A stretch of 64,000 nucleotides of DNA from Acanthacorydalis orientalis (taxonomy: Eukaryota; Arthropoda; Insecta; Megaloptera; Corydalidae): assembly GCA_034766995.1 (NCBI GenBank), contig CM068320.1, forward strand, positions 4,902,501 through 4,966,500, given 5' to 3'. Positions 11,349 to 23,796 of this stretch are shown piece by piece (within the stretch, counting starts at the first letter, position 1; each line of letters begins with the position of its first letter). Made by a program: the position numbers and the translations under genes. The notes under the pieces were generated by a model, which worked only from the letters and a program-made list of their open reading frames with translations, searched no databases and was not told the DNA's origin.

Positions 11349-11659
11349 ACGACATTAATTCGTTTTTGTTGGTTTATATATAAATGCTTTAAATTAATTT
11401 AGGCAAGTATTGGAAAATAGAAAATGTAGAAATTATTTCATTCCTAGATTAATGAAAAAATTATTAGCGTGTAAAATATTTATATAAATTTATTAACATG
11501 TATTTGAACATATTTAGTTTCTTTATTTTTAGTAGATTTAAGTATGTGTGTATATACTGTGGTAAATTTTTGTTTAAAATATTTGTCAACTAGCGGGCAT
11601 GTAGCACGATTATGTTGCTGTTAAATATTTCCTATTAACTGTATCTAAATATATGCGAG

Positions 11660-11662
<3 letters not shown>

Positions 11663-11712
<50 letters not shown>
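11663..11712. repeat. (TA)n microsatellite
   Basis: Pure AT dinucleotide tract. Confidence 0.97.
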
Positions 11713-11715
<3 letters not shown>

Positions 11716-12735
11716 TAATACAACAAGTAGAATAGTCAAATATTATTGTTCGTTCTATGTATGTAAATAGTATTAATTTAAATAGTTGGACTGTTGTAAA
11801 CAAAAGTTAATATTCATTAATTTAATACTATAGAAATAGCATTAAACTATTTGCGTAACAAGACATGGAAAAAGTTCTTTCAGTTTATAAAATGTTTCCC
11901 TGTTTGAGAAACTTTAACTTTTTTTTTTTGTCTACAATAAGAATTATTTATGACGAAACTATTTTATTTATACATATTTATAAGTACAAAAACATTTTCC
12001 GGCATTACACGCTTTTCACTTTGAAGTATATTTTGGACGTTTTGACTGGATAACATAGCTTTACATTTTTAATATGATGAATTATGAAGTGTGTGCTTGT
12101 TGATCAAATTTTTTATTTGGAAAATGTTTAAATGTAAAGTTATTAATATAATCAATATGCTTTTATAAAGAGGAAACATGACGATTATAAATGATTGACG
12201 ACGTGAAATACAATCAGTGCTAAGATTTTGAATATGATTTATTTTATTTTATAAGGAAGCGTTTTTTTTGAATCTCTGTGGATTTTTAGAGTGCACTTTT
12301 GTTAGTGTTATTCAATCGAATTATAAGAAAGGGAAGAAAATTTCTAACAATAAAAAAATATAAATAAAAGAACTAAGAATGTGAAAAAGTATGACAAAGA
12401 ATTATTATGGTTAATGATAATGTAAAGGGTTTGACATATTTTTTCGTTCTGAAATCAGGATAGAGGTACAACTCAGCATTACCACTCATTTGAATTGAAA
12501 CTGAATTCAGATATATTGAATTATCCCATAAGTAATGCAGATTTGAAAAGAAGTTTTGAAACAGCGAAACAAATTGACGTTTTAATTTTGACCCAAAATA
12601 TATTTTCCGTGTTTATTTATAAATTTTTGTTGTGTGTAGTCATTTTATTGTAATCCTCTCATTTCGATTATACTGGGCTTTGTATAAACAGAAAGAATGT
12701 TTTACTTAGATGGTATAAACAGCAATTATTAATCA

Positions 12736-12815
12736 TTAACCGCTTAAGACAGTATGGCGGATATATCCGTCTTGCTGACTTGTTATCCGCGCAAACTACC
12801 AACCTACGGGGTTAA
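12736..12815. mobile_element. Tiny piggyBac-like MITE
   Basis: TTAA at 12736-12739 and 12812-12815 flank a 72-bp GC-richer insert starting CCGCTTAAG and ending CTACGGGG. It contains the palindrome CGGATATATCCG. TTAA duplication and C-rich termini are piggyBac hallmarks. The terminal repeats match each other only weakly, so this is a moderate call. Confidence 0.4.
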
Positions 12816-13014
12816 TAGTGATGTTCGATAGAAATAAAAAGAAAATTCAGAGAATTGGCAAAAATATGGTTCAATATAATGAATATATATGAATCTGTTT
12901 TTTATTAATTGAGTGGTATTATGTTTTGTTTTTGTTTAAAGACAAATGAAACAAATTGTATGTTAAAGATGATGGACTGAGTATTAAAACACAAAACAAT
13001 TTTATTTATAGTTA

Positions 13015-13016
<2 letters not shown>

Positions 13017-13069
<53 letters not shown>

Positions 13070-13082
13070 CGCGTGCGTGTGT
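13017..13082. repeat. (TA)n(GT)n compound microsatellite
   Basis: A TA tract passes into a short GTGCGCGTGCGTGTG stretch and ends at the TA target of the next mariner. Confidence 0.96.
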
Positions 13083-13083
13083 A

Positions 13084-14343
13084 TTAGGTAATTAAGAAAG
13101 TTCTGTCGCTGTTATAACGTACAATAATTTCAAGAATTGTTTACACTTATTATCGGATAAAATTCCAAGAATTGTTTATCAATAATATTAACATGTGTTT
13201 TAAATGAATTTCAAACTGTTCACTTTAATTTAAAAAATAATTCTAACCCTTAAAAATGTTTGTGAAAAATAGTGTAGTGCGTGCGTATTTGCTTTATGAA
13301 TTTAAATTTAGGACTAACGCTACAGAAATTGCATAGAAAATTTGTACTGCGTTTGGAGAAAATACAGTTACATCAAGAATGGACCAGAAATGGTTTAAAA
13401 ATTTTTCTGCCGGGGATGAATCTATTAAAGACGAAACATATCAGGCAGACTATCAAATTTAAATATCGACGAATCGGAGACAATGATCGAAACAAATTCC
13501 AGTTGAACGTGTCAAAATCTTGCAGAATTATTCGAAGTAAATGACGAAACAATAAGGAAGTATTTACACAAAATAGGAGAGGTGGAAATTAAGTAAATGG
13601 GTGCCACACGAATTAACTACCAATAACAAATTACAGCGCCTTACAATATGTACAGTCCTTATTTCATGACTAAAGTCAGAGGACTTTGTGGATAAAATTT
13701 TGACGATTAATGAAATATGGAATATTTATTCCTACTACAAACCTACTCAGTACTGGCTTTCATTAGGTTTCGTTAGACCAATAGGAAAGTTAATACTACG
13801 AAAACTTCTTCTCTGTGTTTGGTGGATTTCAAAAGGAATTATTTACTATGAATATATGCGAGTGGGTCAAACCCTCACGGAAAACATTTATAGTGAACAA
13901 CTCCAACGAGTACACGATGCATTACAACAAAAACAGCCAGCACTTGTAAATAGTAAAGAAGTATTATTTTTGCGAGATAACGCACGACCACACGATGCAG
14001 TAGAGACGAGGACAAAAATTATGAATTTAGGCTGGGAGATCCTCCCCCATTCTCCATATTCCCCAGACGTATCTCCATCAGATTATCGCCTATTTTTATC
14101 TTTTGACAATCATGCGTGGTAAACAGTTTAATAATGAAGAAGAATTAGAAATGGAGGTGTCTACATTTTTTGAAAATAAAAATAATCAGTTTTATAAAAA
14201 TCGAATTTATAAATTATCCTCTCGCTGGGAAAGGATTGTTCAATGCAATGGTGGAGATTTTGATGAATAAAGTTATTTTATGTAAAAATACACAAGTATT
14301 CTTTTCTCAATTTAAAAACGAAAGAAATTTTTTGGTTACCTGA
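13084..14343 (+). mobile_element. Near full-length mariner (D34D)
   Basis: TA target duplications lie at 13082-13083 and 14344-14345. The ends are TTAGGTAATTAAGAAAGTTC and, reverse complemented, TCAGGTAACCAAAAAATTTC, an imperfect inverted repeat of about 25-28 bp. The length of 1260 bp is about normal for mariner. (TA)n lies immediately outside the right end and just outside the left end. Confidence 0.88.
13256..14270 (+). pseudogene. Mariner transposase pseudogene
   Basis: The paired helix-turn-helix region begins FVKNSVVRAYLLYEFKFRTN and includes WFKNFSAGDESIKDE. The catalytic core follows. The first motif reads DKILTINEIWN where mariners have 'TGDE.W', so the first catalytic Asp is Asn. 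The second is intact in FLRDNARPH and the third in PYSPDVSPSDYRLF, with 34 residues between the two, the mariner D34D spacing. A frameshift near 14112 separates this from the tail RGKQFNNEEELEMEVSTFFE ... WERIVQCNGGDFDE, stop 14270. Earlier stops lie between 13440 and 13690. Confidence 0.9.
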
Positions 14344-14373
14344 TATATATATATACCTAACCTTTGATGTTCA

Positions 14374-15351
14374 CTGTAGATTGGTTCCCCAAAAGCACCA
14401 TGTAATCGAAATCGTGCAATTCGAGTCCACATCAGATATTAAAAATATGGGCTAGATTTTACAAATCCGCAATGAAACAATATTAATTATTTTTAATAAA
14501 ACTAGAAAATATTCTTTACACATTAATTCGTAAAAGATTAAAAATAAATAAAGAAAGTGCTCATTTTGTGTCTTCACTTATTAATTTTGTTTCCACTTCT
14601 TTTCTATTAACAATTTCACTTATTTAATTCATTTTCCAAGGGCATGGTGCGAACTGTTCTAATAAAATCTGTTATCAAAGATTGTTTCAAAACTTTACTC
14701 AACTCCTTATAAAGTTCCTGATATTGAGTTAAACAATTACGCAAGTCCTTACCAAATTTTGAACTTCTTTCCATGTTTGAATCATTCTCAATGAAGAAAT
14801 CTTCTAGTTCTGTAGCCTGTGTAATTCCTTTACTTATAATATTTATAGTAAGTTTTGGAATTTGGTTTATCGCAATTACTTTCAAATTAATTGGATATGG
14901 AATTAATGAGGATTTCTACCAATTCATCTTCATGAAATTAGCTATCCGGTATTCATTCTTCATGTTCAGTAGAAGTCATATCACCGAACCCTTCTCCTTC
15001 TACTAGATGCACCAATCTTGTGATCACAGAATATTCCTTCTCCAATTTTGGAATGTTATGTCTACTCAAAATCACATCAGTTGAGAGTTTGAGTCCAAGT
15101 TGAGAGTTTCTGTTATCGTTAGGATGCAAGGAAATAAGAAACTCTTTACAGTGGTGTGTAGGCTTATTGTTTTGCACAGCAGTGTAAATGAGAAGCTTTG
15201 TTAAATGCACGTGAAAGTGTTTTAAATCATTTTTTGTTGCAAATCTGTGACCGTGTTAAATTGAAATAGTGACGTGTAAAGAAGTTCTTTTGTATTCCTT
15301 TATCTGTGTTAAACCGAAACCGTGCAATTCGAGTACCGTGTAAATCGAGGT
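14374..15351 (-). mobile_element. pogo/Tigger-like element remnant
   Basis: ATCGTGCAATTCGAGT (14411-14426) and CCGTGCAATTCGAGTACC (15320-15337), plus CGTGTAAATCGAGGTTT at the right edge, resemble the 'CTCGATTTAACGCGG..' subterminal repeats of Tigger-type elements. Between them, on the minus strand, lies a transposase C-terminus. At just under 1 kb it lacks the N-terminal half. The right edge abuts (TA)n. Confidence 0.55.
14616..15210 (-). pseudogene. Tigger/Jerky-type transposase C-terminal fragment
   Basis: The minus strand reads VHLVEGEGFGDMTSTEHEE, stops, EDELVEILINS, then ELEDFFIENDSNMERSSKFG and YQELYKELSKVLKQSLITDF. An acidic helical stretch, then 'NDPN.ERS.KV...I...Y.EIY.E..K..KQ..L..F', is the usual tail of Tigger/Jerky DDE transposases, downstream of the catalytic domain. 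The HTH and DDE core are missing, and two stops separate the two frames. Identification is by pattern only. Confidence 0.5.
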
Positions 15352-15352
15352 T

Positions 15353-15420
<68 letters not shown>

Positions 15421-15434
15421 GATAGATAGATAGA
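15352..15434. repeat. (TA)n followed by (GATA)n
   Basis: TA tract with one ACATA interruption, then GACAGATAGATAGATAGATG. Confidence 0.97.
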
Positions 15435-16311
15435 TGTCTGTGCTTGTATATAATAAAGTTTTATTTTTATTTTTAAAAAGTCCGTAGTTACAAGTAAACA
15501 TGAAAAATGAGACAAAAGATACCGATTCTGAATAAGAAAACATATATGTTGTACGTGAACGAATTCTTCAAGTATGAAATCAATTTAACTTATTGCGAAA
15601 ACATTTTTATATAGCATAACGATAATATGTACAATACATATACGATATTTTATTAAAATCTATTAAATTGTTTATATGCTGTAATATAAAAGCTAAATGC
15701 TTTTGATGTGAAAAATCGTTAAATATTTTATAAGCGTTCTGATAATAAAATAACGTTTCATAAAATATAAATCTTATGCAACTATTTTAAAACCAAATAT
15801 TATTCAACTGGTCATTTTTTTAACTGTAAATATTTAAATAAAACAATATGAGAATAAAATATAGTGAAATAAAATATAAAAATGCAGCATTTTATGAGTA
15901 CTTCAATTTAAATACAAAAATTCATTATTCTTTTATCATATTCTTAATTTAGTATATTTATACACGCATTACTCAATATTTGAACTGGTATATATGTAAA
16001 AATATAAAACCTTGTTTCGGAAATCATCGTTAAACGTAAAAAAATATTTCCAATAATCTTTATGATTATAACGTAATGGACTTCTTATCTTCTTCACTAT
16101 TATATTCTAGAATATTCTGTTTTAACATAAGAGCACATGTAAAAATATCAACACTTCAAAATCTATTTCTTGAACAGTACAGAGAATCGATTTCTAATTT
16201 TGTATTTGGTTTCAGAATAAATGAAAGTATACTTACAATTAATTTTTATTAGCATGTTTATAAACGCATTGAAAATGTATCTCAGCTTGACATATATTTT
16301 TCTCTATCTCG

Positions 16312-16314
<3 letters not shown>
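15435..16314. other. A+T-rich spacer, no gene recognised
   Basis: No transposon ends, repeats or coding signal are identified. Confidence 0.5.
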
Positions 16315-16367
<53 letters not shown>

Positions 16368-16398
16368 GTATATATATATGTATATATATATGTATATA

Positions 16399-16454
<56 letters not shown>
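16315..16454. repeat. (TA)n with a 12-bp higher-order period
   Basis: A TA tract whose middle repeats GTATATATATAT about five times (from about 16356 to 16406) between pure TA flanks. Confidence 0.96.
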
Positions 16455-16455
<1 letters not shown>

Positions 16456-17000
16456 TCAAGGACGAATCTATATTGGAAATAATGAAGTTTAAGATTCAGG
16501 GACCTGCTTTGTAAGGGACCTCATAATGAACGAAAATTAAAAAAATACTTTATACAAACAAATAAAATATGTCAAAAGCAAATATTTAAAACCAAGATTG
16601 TTATATTATCATTGTTGTATAATTTTGGCGTTTTTAATTCAGTTGTTATATTAAGGAACGGGTGAAATATTGAGGATGTATAATTTATGTTAATAAAAAC
16701 TCAAGAATTATTATAAAATAATTAAAAGAAGATTTATTGTGACCAAAAACTACAATTTAGTAAGTGTAAAAGCGATTACTCTCACTGGTCACGCAGACTA
16801 TAACTACAGAAAAAAATATAAAAATGATACAAAAAACTATATGCGTCTACTGCATATGAACGGCTTATTAAGACTGACTCATCGATCCCACTCTTTTTTT
16901 CTTAATCTCGTATATGTAACGCTCTTATGATTAGTCATACACCATCCTCTCTCATATTGTATACTCACATATACAAGAACACGTATACATACACATAATT
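16455..17000. other. A+T-rich spacer, no gene recognised
   Basis: Nothing recognisable is seen. The 63-codon frame at 16739 has no supporting features. Confidence 0.5.
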
Positions 17001-17220
17001 CAACAACAGTCAATATAAATAGCAATAAAAATGTATCAACAATTAGATATAGAATATTCTTCAATAAATGGTTGAGAATTTTAAATTAATGCACAGTTAA
17101 TATAAATAACAATCAAAATGTATCAACAATCAGTTATCGAAAATTCTTGAATAAATGATTGAGAATTCTAAAATAGCACAGTTAATATAAATAATCAAAA
17201 TTTATCAACAATTTTAGTAA
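17001..17220. repeat. ~84-90-bp tandem repeat, about 2.5 copies
   Basis: Units begin at about 17001, 17091 and 17175 with (CA)CAGTTAATATAAATA, continue ATCAAAATGTATCAACAAT, and the first two end with a TTCTT.AATAAATG.TTGAG stretch. Non-coding. Confidence 0.8.
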
Positions 17221-17261
17221 TCCAATATCAGTTGTACTTGTAGCGATTGTAGTACCATAAG

Positions 17262-17563
17262 CCGGGTCCACACATGCAGCTATTTGCCAAACACCAAGCA
17301 AAATTTAGCTGAACGCCGTATATGTAGACGGATCTGCGAATACGAATGCTTAAGCGAATGCTCGCTATTCGCTGTTCCCACCCGATGTCGATCTTTTGTC
17401 ATGATGAAAGGGAACGAGCATCTGCATATTGTAAAAGATGCACGTCGTCCACACTTTAGGCATATTTGTTCACTGCAGAAATTACATCTGGGCCGTTTAT
17501 TATCGGTCGGCGAACATTACTAGGCGAACAGCATTCGGCCATTACCGGTATGTGTGACCCCGG
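17262..17563. mobile_element. MITE of unassigned superfamily
   Basis: The left end CCGGGTCCACACATG is inverted relative to the right end ATGTGTGACCCCGG. The ~300-bp body is markedly richer in G+C than its flanks and carries repeated GCGAAT/ATTCGC words, for example at 17336-17374. An open frame covering 17284-17523 follows from this composition and is not taken as a gene. No clear target duplication is seen. Confidence 0.6.
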
Positions 17564-17823
17564 TTTTAAAAAGTTTTATGTGTTTTCTTGAGAAACAAAA
17601 AAATGTAAGAAAATACTTCAACAATAACTAATAAAATTTTATAAAATTAGATAGGATTTCTAGATGATAGGATTCTTAGATTAGATTTTTGTCAACAAAT
17701 AAGGTATACGAGTATTATCTGATAGTGCCAGTTGCAAATGAACTTTATTAATTAAACGAAGATTTGTCATAAGCTGACGTGCTGTTTTCAGATAAGTTTA
17801 TGTTTTTATTGTTAATTTTATTA

Positions 17824-17883
<60 letters not shown>

Positions 17884-19153
17884 CTTTTCTATTCGCAAAC
17901 AATAATCTGAAATGGAATGATATTTTTAATTGAATGTAGTCTTTTTATTATTAAATATTTTAACATTTATAAATTTGTTTATAAAGAATTTTATTAAAAG
18001 CATAAAAAATGATTATCATCAATCAAACTCTGGTGTAAGACAAACTGTTAAAATAGTTAATAATTTCATTAATGCAATTGAATAATTTAACTGCACTCCT
18101 GTGTTCTAATTTTTGAAAAAAATACTCTTAAGTCAAGTTTCCCAAAGTTATTAAAAGTTAAAAACAAAATTTATTCATAACAAGTGTTCGAATGTTGAGT
18201 AATAGTGTTGAAAAATAAATTAATATACAATTATTGATTTTTTTTTGTTTGTGTTTATTTTGTGGCATTAAAAAATATATATTTTTTTGTTTTTAAGTGG
18301 GTCTGCGAATCTTGTGGGAGGTCCTGAAATCCTAGTTACGAACTTAAATATAGTACTTTATACTACGATGCTCTAGAATTTACTTTATAGATTTCTTCTT
18401 TAAATTAAAAACAATTCGTCAATAAAAAAATTGCATTGATTTTCTAAGTCAGTAAAAATTTATTTCTCAAATATACATACATATGTATATATATATAGTC
18501 TCCCATAAGTATTAGCACAGTACATATTTTTAGAGAATGTATTAAAAACACAAATTAATTATTGTTCTTGGGAATTGTAAACGAAGTAAAAGTACGTATT
18601 ATTTGAATTTGTATTTTTCAATGAACGTCGATAGATAATATAAATAGTAAAATATGGAAAATAATCAAAAAATTATAATATTTTTAAGTATATCATTTTC
18701 AGATCATTAATTTGATTTCTTAAATTTAATGCTTTAGATAAAGTGATTCTATTTTTGAAATAACAAAGTCGACAATTTTTGCACGACTTTACCAATATAC
18801 TAGGAAATTAATTCTTAGAATATAGTTGTGATAGTTATTCATTTACATCCAAGAAAAAATATTAATTTTTATAATTTCAGTTTTTTTTTAAGGCATTAAA
18901 TGAAGAAATTTGTTATATACTTATATCATTCGATGCGCTTTTCCTCCCTTTCTACTGGTATTTTTTATTTAAGTGTAGTGTGTCGGAAAAAATTTTTTGG
19001 AAAAATCGTTTCGCATGTTATTCTTTTATGGTCCATTCATTTCAAACGAAAAACTGGTATATATTTTATATTATGTAATATTTAAAATTACACAACGTTA
19101 AAAAATATATTATAAAAAATGTTTTTTAGATTAGTTAGTTATTGAAGATAAAA
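17564..19153. other. A+T-rich spacer with a solitary Tc1-type end
   Basis: It contains (TA)n at 17824-17883 and, next to a short TA tract, AGTCTCCCATAAGTATTAGC at 18497, which resembles a Tc1-family terminus. No partner end is found. No gene is recognised. Confidence 0.5.
17824..17883. repeat. (TA)n microsatellite
   Basis: Pure TA tract ending TTTATATAT. Confidence 0.97.
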
Positions 19154-21680
19154 ATGTCTGGAAGAAAATATCTTAGTGGATGCCAAAAGGGTGACAGATT
19201 AGGAAAGAAAAAAGAAGAAATGTAAAAATTTCAAAAAATATTGCAGTATTTTATAGATAAAACAAAGAAAATTAACTAACAAAGACATTGATGATGACAC
19301 TGAAAAATCAAAAAAAATAATGAACAAGACCTAAACATTTAAGAAGAAGGACAAAGATCTGAGCAGGTAGAGGACATGAAGAAACGTGAATTATCAAATA
19401 ATCAGAACAATGAAGAAAAAAAAGTAAAAACTCGGTAGATGGAAGAAAATAAGGTTAGTATTTTTGAAGAAGCTATGACTAATTATGAACATGAAGACTT
19501 CAATAAATACAACGACCTTGCACTATGGCCTGATTATCTTGATAATCATTTCATCGAAAGATGCCTAATAAAAGATTCTTTGTTTTTCCAAAACAGTGCG
19601 ATAAACAATATGTATGTAGAATCTATAAAAACGTACATAGATAAGAAAATAAAGTTTCAAAATTACTATTTTCAAAAAAAAGATAAAAAAGCCAAACCAT
19701 AAAAAAACCTGGTTGTCTTATTTTGAGACAAAAGGCTGTGTATATTGCTTTGTTTGTAATTTTTTTCAAATTGGTAATAATTTTTTAATAGGCCATGGAT
19801 TCTCAGACTGGATGAATATTATACGAACTCTAGAAAATCATGAGAGTTCTGCAGAACAAACTCCAGCAATGCTAACATGGATAACCCGGAAAACAAACAA
19901 AAATACAATTGATTATGATCTTGAAAAAATGATTTGAGAAAATTCAAGATATTATTTTTAAAATTTTAGAAAGAGTCGTTACGGCGACTCGATTTTAAAG
20001 TGAAAGAGGTCTACTTTTTGTGCGTGGGGAAAATGGGGATTTGTACATAATGAAAATTTTATGGGAATTATTGAATCGCTTGCTGAATTTGATTCATTTT
20101 TGAAAGAGCACGTGAAAAAATGCCAAAATAAGGAAATAAATGTAACACATTTACCTCAAATGGTTTATGAAAAACTGATAGAAATAATAGAAAAATGTGG
20201 TCAAACAGAAATTTTAAAACAAATCAACAATTAAGACACTCAATATTAATTCTATAATTGTAGATTCGACATCGGCATATCGAATACGGATCGACTCGCA
20301 ATAGTTATTCTATTTTGTTATGATGGTCAACTGTAACATTATAAAAAATTTTATCTTTCTTTTCAATTGAAGACCATCGCTTTTTAACTTTATTTAATAA
20401 AGTGACAGATACATTGAAAACCTGCAATCAGCTAATAAAAAATATTAAAGGGCTGTTATATGATAATGCAGCAAATATGAGCGACAAGAATGAAGAATAG
20501 CGAGCACGATTTCAAAATATAAATCGATTTGATTAATATGTCCCTTATGCCACATAGTCATTGAATTTAGTGCTGAAAAGGCCGTATCTACAATAACACA
20601 TTCTTTCTTATTTTGATGCTGTAGAGAAATTGTATGTTTTTTTTCCTAGATCACCACGTACGTGGCATATTTTAAATCAGAGTTGTAAATTGGAGCATTC
20701 TTTGAAGACTTGAGTATGACAAGATGGCGCGTTCCATAGAATGCTTTAAAACAAGGGTATAAAATATTTTGAAAATCTTAAAGTATTTTTTTGAAAGTTA
20801 TGAAGAGAAATCTGATTGTAAATATAAGGTAAAAAGTTTGTTCAAGGAATTAGTGAACCTTGAATATTTAATTTTAACAATAATTTAGGTCGATGTTCTG
20901 AAGATTAAATAAAACAAGTAAAAAATTACAGACTTTGTATTAAGGATATCTTTTTATTGAATCATTACTTTTGTTTATAAAAAAACTTCGAGAAAATTCT
21001 GATCAAAGTTTTTTAGATTAGGAGAAAGAAGGAAAAGTACTAGGTGAAGAAATAAATAAAAATTATTCCGATTTAAACAAACGAAATGGAACCAAAATAT
21101 TTAATTATGGAGAAAAAGAAATAGAATTATTAAAGAGTGGAAGAATGTTTCGTGTTGAAATAATTAATAGGTTACTTGATTTTTAAATTGTTGAATTAGA
21201 GAAAAAAAACTCAGTTTACGAAAAAATTAGATTTTTTTTATTTTATGAGATTTAACGCAAAATGCGTCTGATATCAAAGAAGAAAATATTAGATTGTCAA
21301 TTGACTACCATAATGACGATGTTATAATGAAATTTTATCAATGAATGCAAACAATGCAAAGGAATTTGAAGTGTTCTTCCAACAAAAAATACACATATTT
21401 TTAAATTTTAGATTAAATATATGAAGAAAAATGATTAATATTTTCCCAAATTTGACAATTGTTTTAAAAATTTACATGACTACCTATTATAAGTTGAAAA
21501 ACCGAGAGCAATTTTTTCGAATTATCTTGAATAAAAAATAAATTTTGATCTCACATTCGCCAGGAAAGATTAAATTTTCTTTGTATTTTATCTATTGAAG
21601 CAGATATAACAAGATTGTTATCTTATGAGGATGCAATATAAGAGTATGCCGATAAAAAAATCGAGTAAAAAAGTTCAATA
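19154..21680 (+). pseudogene. TTF/ZMYM-type hAT transposase pseudogene
   Basis: It starts at Met 19154 with MSGRKYLSGCQKGDRLGKKK, the basic leader seen in ZMYM1-like hAT proteins. Next come DLALWPDYLDNHFIERCLIK and, in another frame, WLSYFETKGCVYCFVCNFF, the cysteine pair of the TTF-type zinc finger, then SDWMNIIRTLENHESSAEQ. The RNase H-like core survives as IIVDSTSAYRI (20.25 kb) and GLLYDNAANMSDKNEE (20.45 kb). The tail has EASKKINFDLTFARKD and YLMRMQYKSMP, corresponding to the C-terminal 'LSYEDAI.EYA' segment. Order and length (about 2.5 kb) match an almost complete gene, but there are dozens of stops and shifts. I could not define its terminal repeats. Confidence 0.8.
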
Positions 21681-21847
21681 ATTTTGATAATTTTTCAATA
21701 CATACATATTTTTGCTCTATTTGTATTATAGCTGGTTTATTTTTTTTTTTTGTTCTTTGTTGTACATGTACAATATATGTGATTGTATAATAAATATCTG
21801 TAATTTTTGTTCGGATAATGTGAAGTAATATTCTAAAATTATGAGTT

Positions 21848-21893
<46 letters not shown>

Positions 21894-21999
21894 AAAAAAA
21901 AATAAACCATTAAAAAATAAATCATTTGAGGCGCATGATTTTTGTATCACCTCTCTCTTTCGTTAATTCCATAATTTTCGTTAAGTATAGGAAAAAATG

Positions 22000-22000
<1 letters not shown>

Positions 22001-22062
<62 letters not shown>
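22001..22062. repeat. (TA)n microsatellite
   Basis: Preceded by CATACATACAT and ended by ATTCATGG. It partners the tract at 22141-22185 across 78 bp. Confidence 0.96.
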
Positions 22063-22065
<3 letters not shown>

Positions 22066-22129
22066 TGGGGGTTCCAAAAATGGTAATCTTTCAAGGCTCT
22101 CTGATTTACAGATCCATCCCTGTATATAC

Positions 22130-22140
<11 letters not shown>

Positions 22141-22180
<40 letters not shown>

Positions 22181-22185
22181 TATAA
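22141..22185. repeat. (TA)n microsatellite
   Basis: Pure TA tract preceded by ACATACATACAT, the same lead-in as the tract at 22001. Confidence 0.96.
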
Positions 22186-22808
22186 TAAAAAAGCTATAGA
22201 ACTATATATAAATAATGTAATGTATCAAAATAAATAGAAATGTTTTTTTTAAATAGCAATTACCATATTGAATTTCTTTTCATTGTAAGTAAAAGTGTAA
22301 AAAGTATTACTAAATAAAATGTGTTTGTAAAGCTAAAACAAAAAATGTGAAATACTAAGAAAGTAGTGGATGTTAAATAATAATGAAATATTGCTTCGTA
22401 AAAGTAAACTTAGTCACGAAAGAATAATTAATGATAATTTGTACCGAACTACTGTCTAACAAATTTTAAGTTAGTACTTTCAAGATAATAATCGTTAAGT
22501 TTCAAAACATTTATTTATTAATACATGTTGTTAAACTGTTATATTTTCCCAAATATAAACAAAAAATAAACTTTAAGTTTATGAATTATTTATTAACATT
22601 TTCTTTGAATATATTATTTATAAAGGAGATATAAACTACATGAAAAGGTTGTAATATATGAAAACTATTTTCTACGAGTTTGTTTCTACTTGAAACTATT
22701 GATAAACTTACGCTTGTAATTGTAGGGATAGTTTTAGTTGATTAACTCGTATCCTAATAAATTATCGAATTATGAGTTTATAAACGTTAAAACTATAAAA
22801 ATGTTCTA

Positions 22809-22809
22809 T

Positions 22810-22843
<34 letters not shown>

Positions 22844-22845
22844 CA

Positions 22846-22876
<31 letters not shown>

Positions 22877-22886
22877 GTATATATAT

Positions 22887-22955
<69 letters not shown>
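22809..22955. repeat. Long (TA)n with ACATAT/ATGTAT interruptions
   Basis: About 147 bp of TA repeat with regularly spaced G or C substitutions, giving short internal palindromes. Confidence 0.97.
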
Positions 22956-22959
<4 letters not shown>

Positions 22960-23259
22960 ACAAATTTAATGAACGCGTGTGAAGTGATGTGCTTATTATG
23001 ACATTTTTATCAGTTTAGATAATTTCTTAAACATATTTGTAAATAATAATTCTGTATAAAGAATTATTTAAGAGTAAATTATTATGTTTTTCTATTTTAA
23101 ACTGTTAACTGTTTTATTTTATTGTATAAAATTATTTTGCTCATTATTTTAAAAAGTAAAACTCTCAACGATGAATTTTATTCTGTTTACAAATGACTTG
23201 TTCGAATATTTGGAAAAAATAGTTATTATTCTTCCATATGTGAAGGGTATGATGTAATA

Positions 23260-23796
23260 TTAGGTTAGTAGAAAAATAATTGTTGTTCATATACATGTCA
23301 AGATTTTTAATATTCCTAGCTGTTTTAAGTAGACCTAACTTTTGTACAAGCTCTTGAATTGTTGTGCGTGGTTCTGATTCAACTAATGTCTTCAGTTGGC
23401 TGTTATGTACTGAAGAAGGATGTTGTGACCTTCTTCATCTTTAAGGCTCTCGTCCCCAGCACGAAATTTTTGGAACTACCATTGCACATTACGTTCCTTA
23501 ACAGTACTCACACTAAAAGCATTGTTTAGTTTACTACTACTTAGTTTCTGTTCTGGTTTAGTTTCTACTACTTTGCTTCTTTTTCATCTTCTTTACTTCT
23601 TTTTCATCCTTAATTCAATAGTTCAATTTGAAGAAAAATTAATAGTAAAACCAAAGTCGATATTTCCAAAATACAGACCGAAAAATGCACTTTAAAACGA
23701 TATTAACACGAACACGACGAAATGACACTTTAATTGAAAAAAATTAAGGTAAGAATTCAGGAAACAAAAACCGCAATTATTTTCCTACCAATTTAA
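23260..23796 (-). mobile_element. Internally deleted mariner (537 bp), family M
   Basis: TA duplications lie at 23258-23259 and 23797-23798. The ends are TTAGGTTAGTAGAAAAATAA and, reverse complemented, TTAAATTGGTAGGAAAATAA. The minus strand keeps only the DNA-binding half of the transposase (VQWWFQKFRAGDESLKDEEG). The catalytic core is lost by an internal deletion shared with 29.0, 51.2 and 61.4 kb. The TTAGGTTGGTAGGAAAATAA consensus resembles mellifera-group mariners. Confidence 0.85.

Larger units (their letters stand above)
10507..12735. other. A+T-rich spacer, no gene recognised
   Basis: It holds TA tracts at 11310-11348 and 11663-11712. Overlapping 60-90 codon frames on both strands at 10.9-11.2 kb are lysine/phenylalanine-rich and look like chance. 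Confidence 0.55.
21681..23259. other. Spacer with four TA tracts
   Basis: TA tracts lie at 21851-21892, 22001-22062, 22141-22185 and 22809-22955, with no recognisable gene between them. Confidence 0.6.

Noticed and set aside
15309..16514. Open frames made of alternating Tyr-Ile (also at 2518, 6403, 21926, 22738, 55482-55861, 59531-59805)
   Set aside because: They are translations of (TA)n microsatellites. Every frame of such a tract is open, and both strands give the same product.
17284..17523. 79-codon Cys/Arg-rich open frame
   Set aside because: It lies entirely within a GC-richer MITE, and its apparent richness comes from GCGAAT-type subrepeats.
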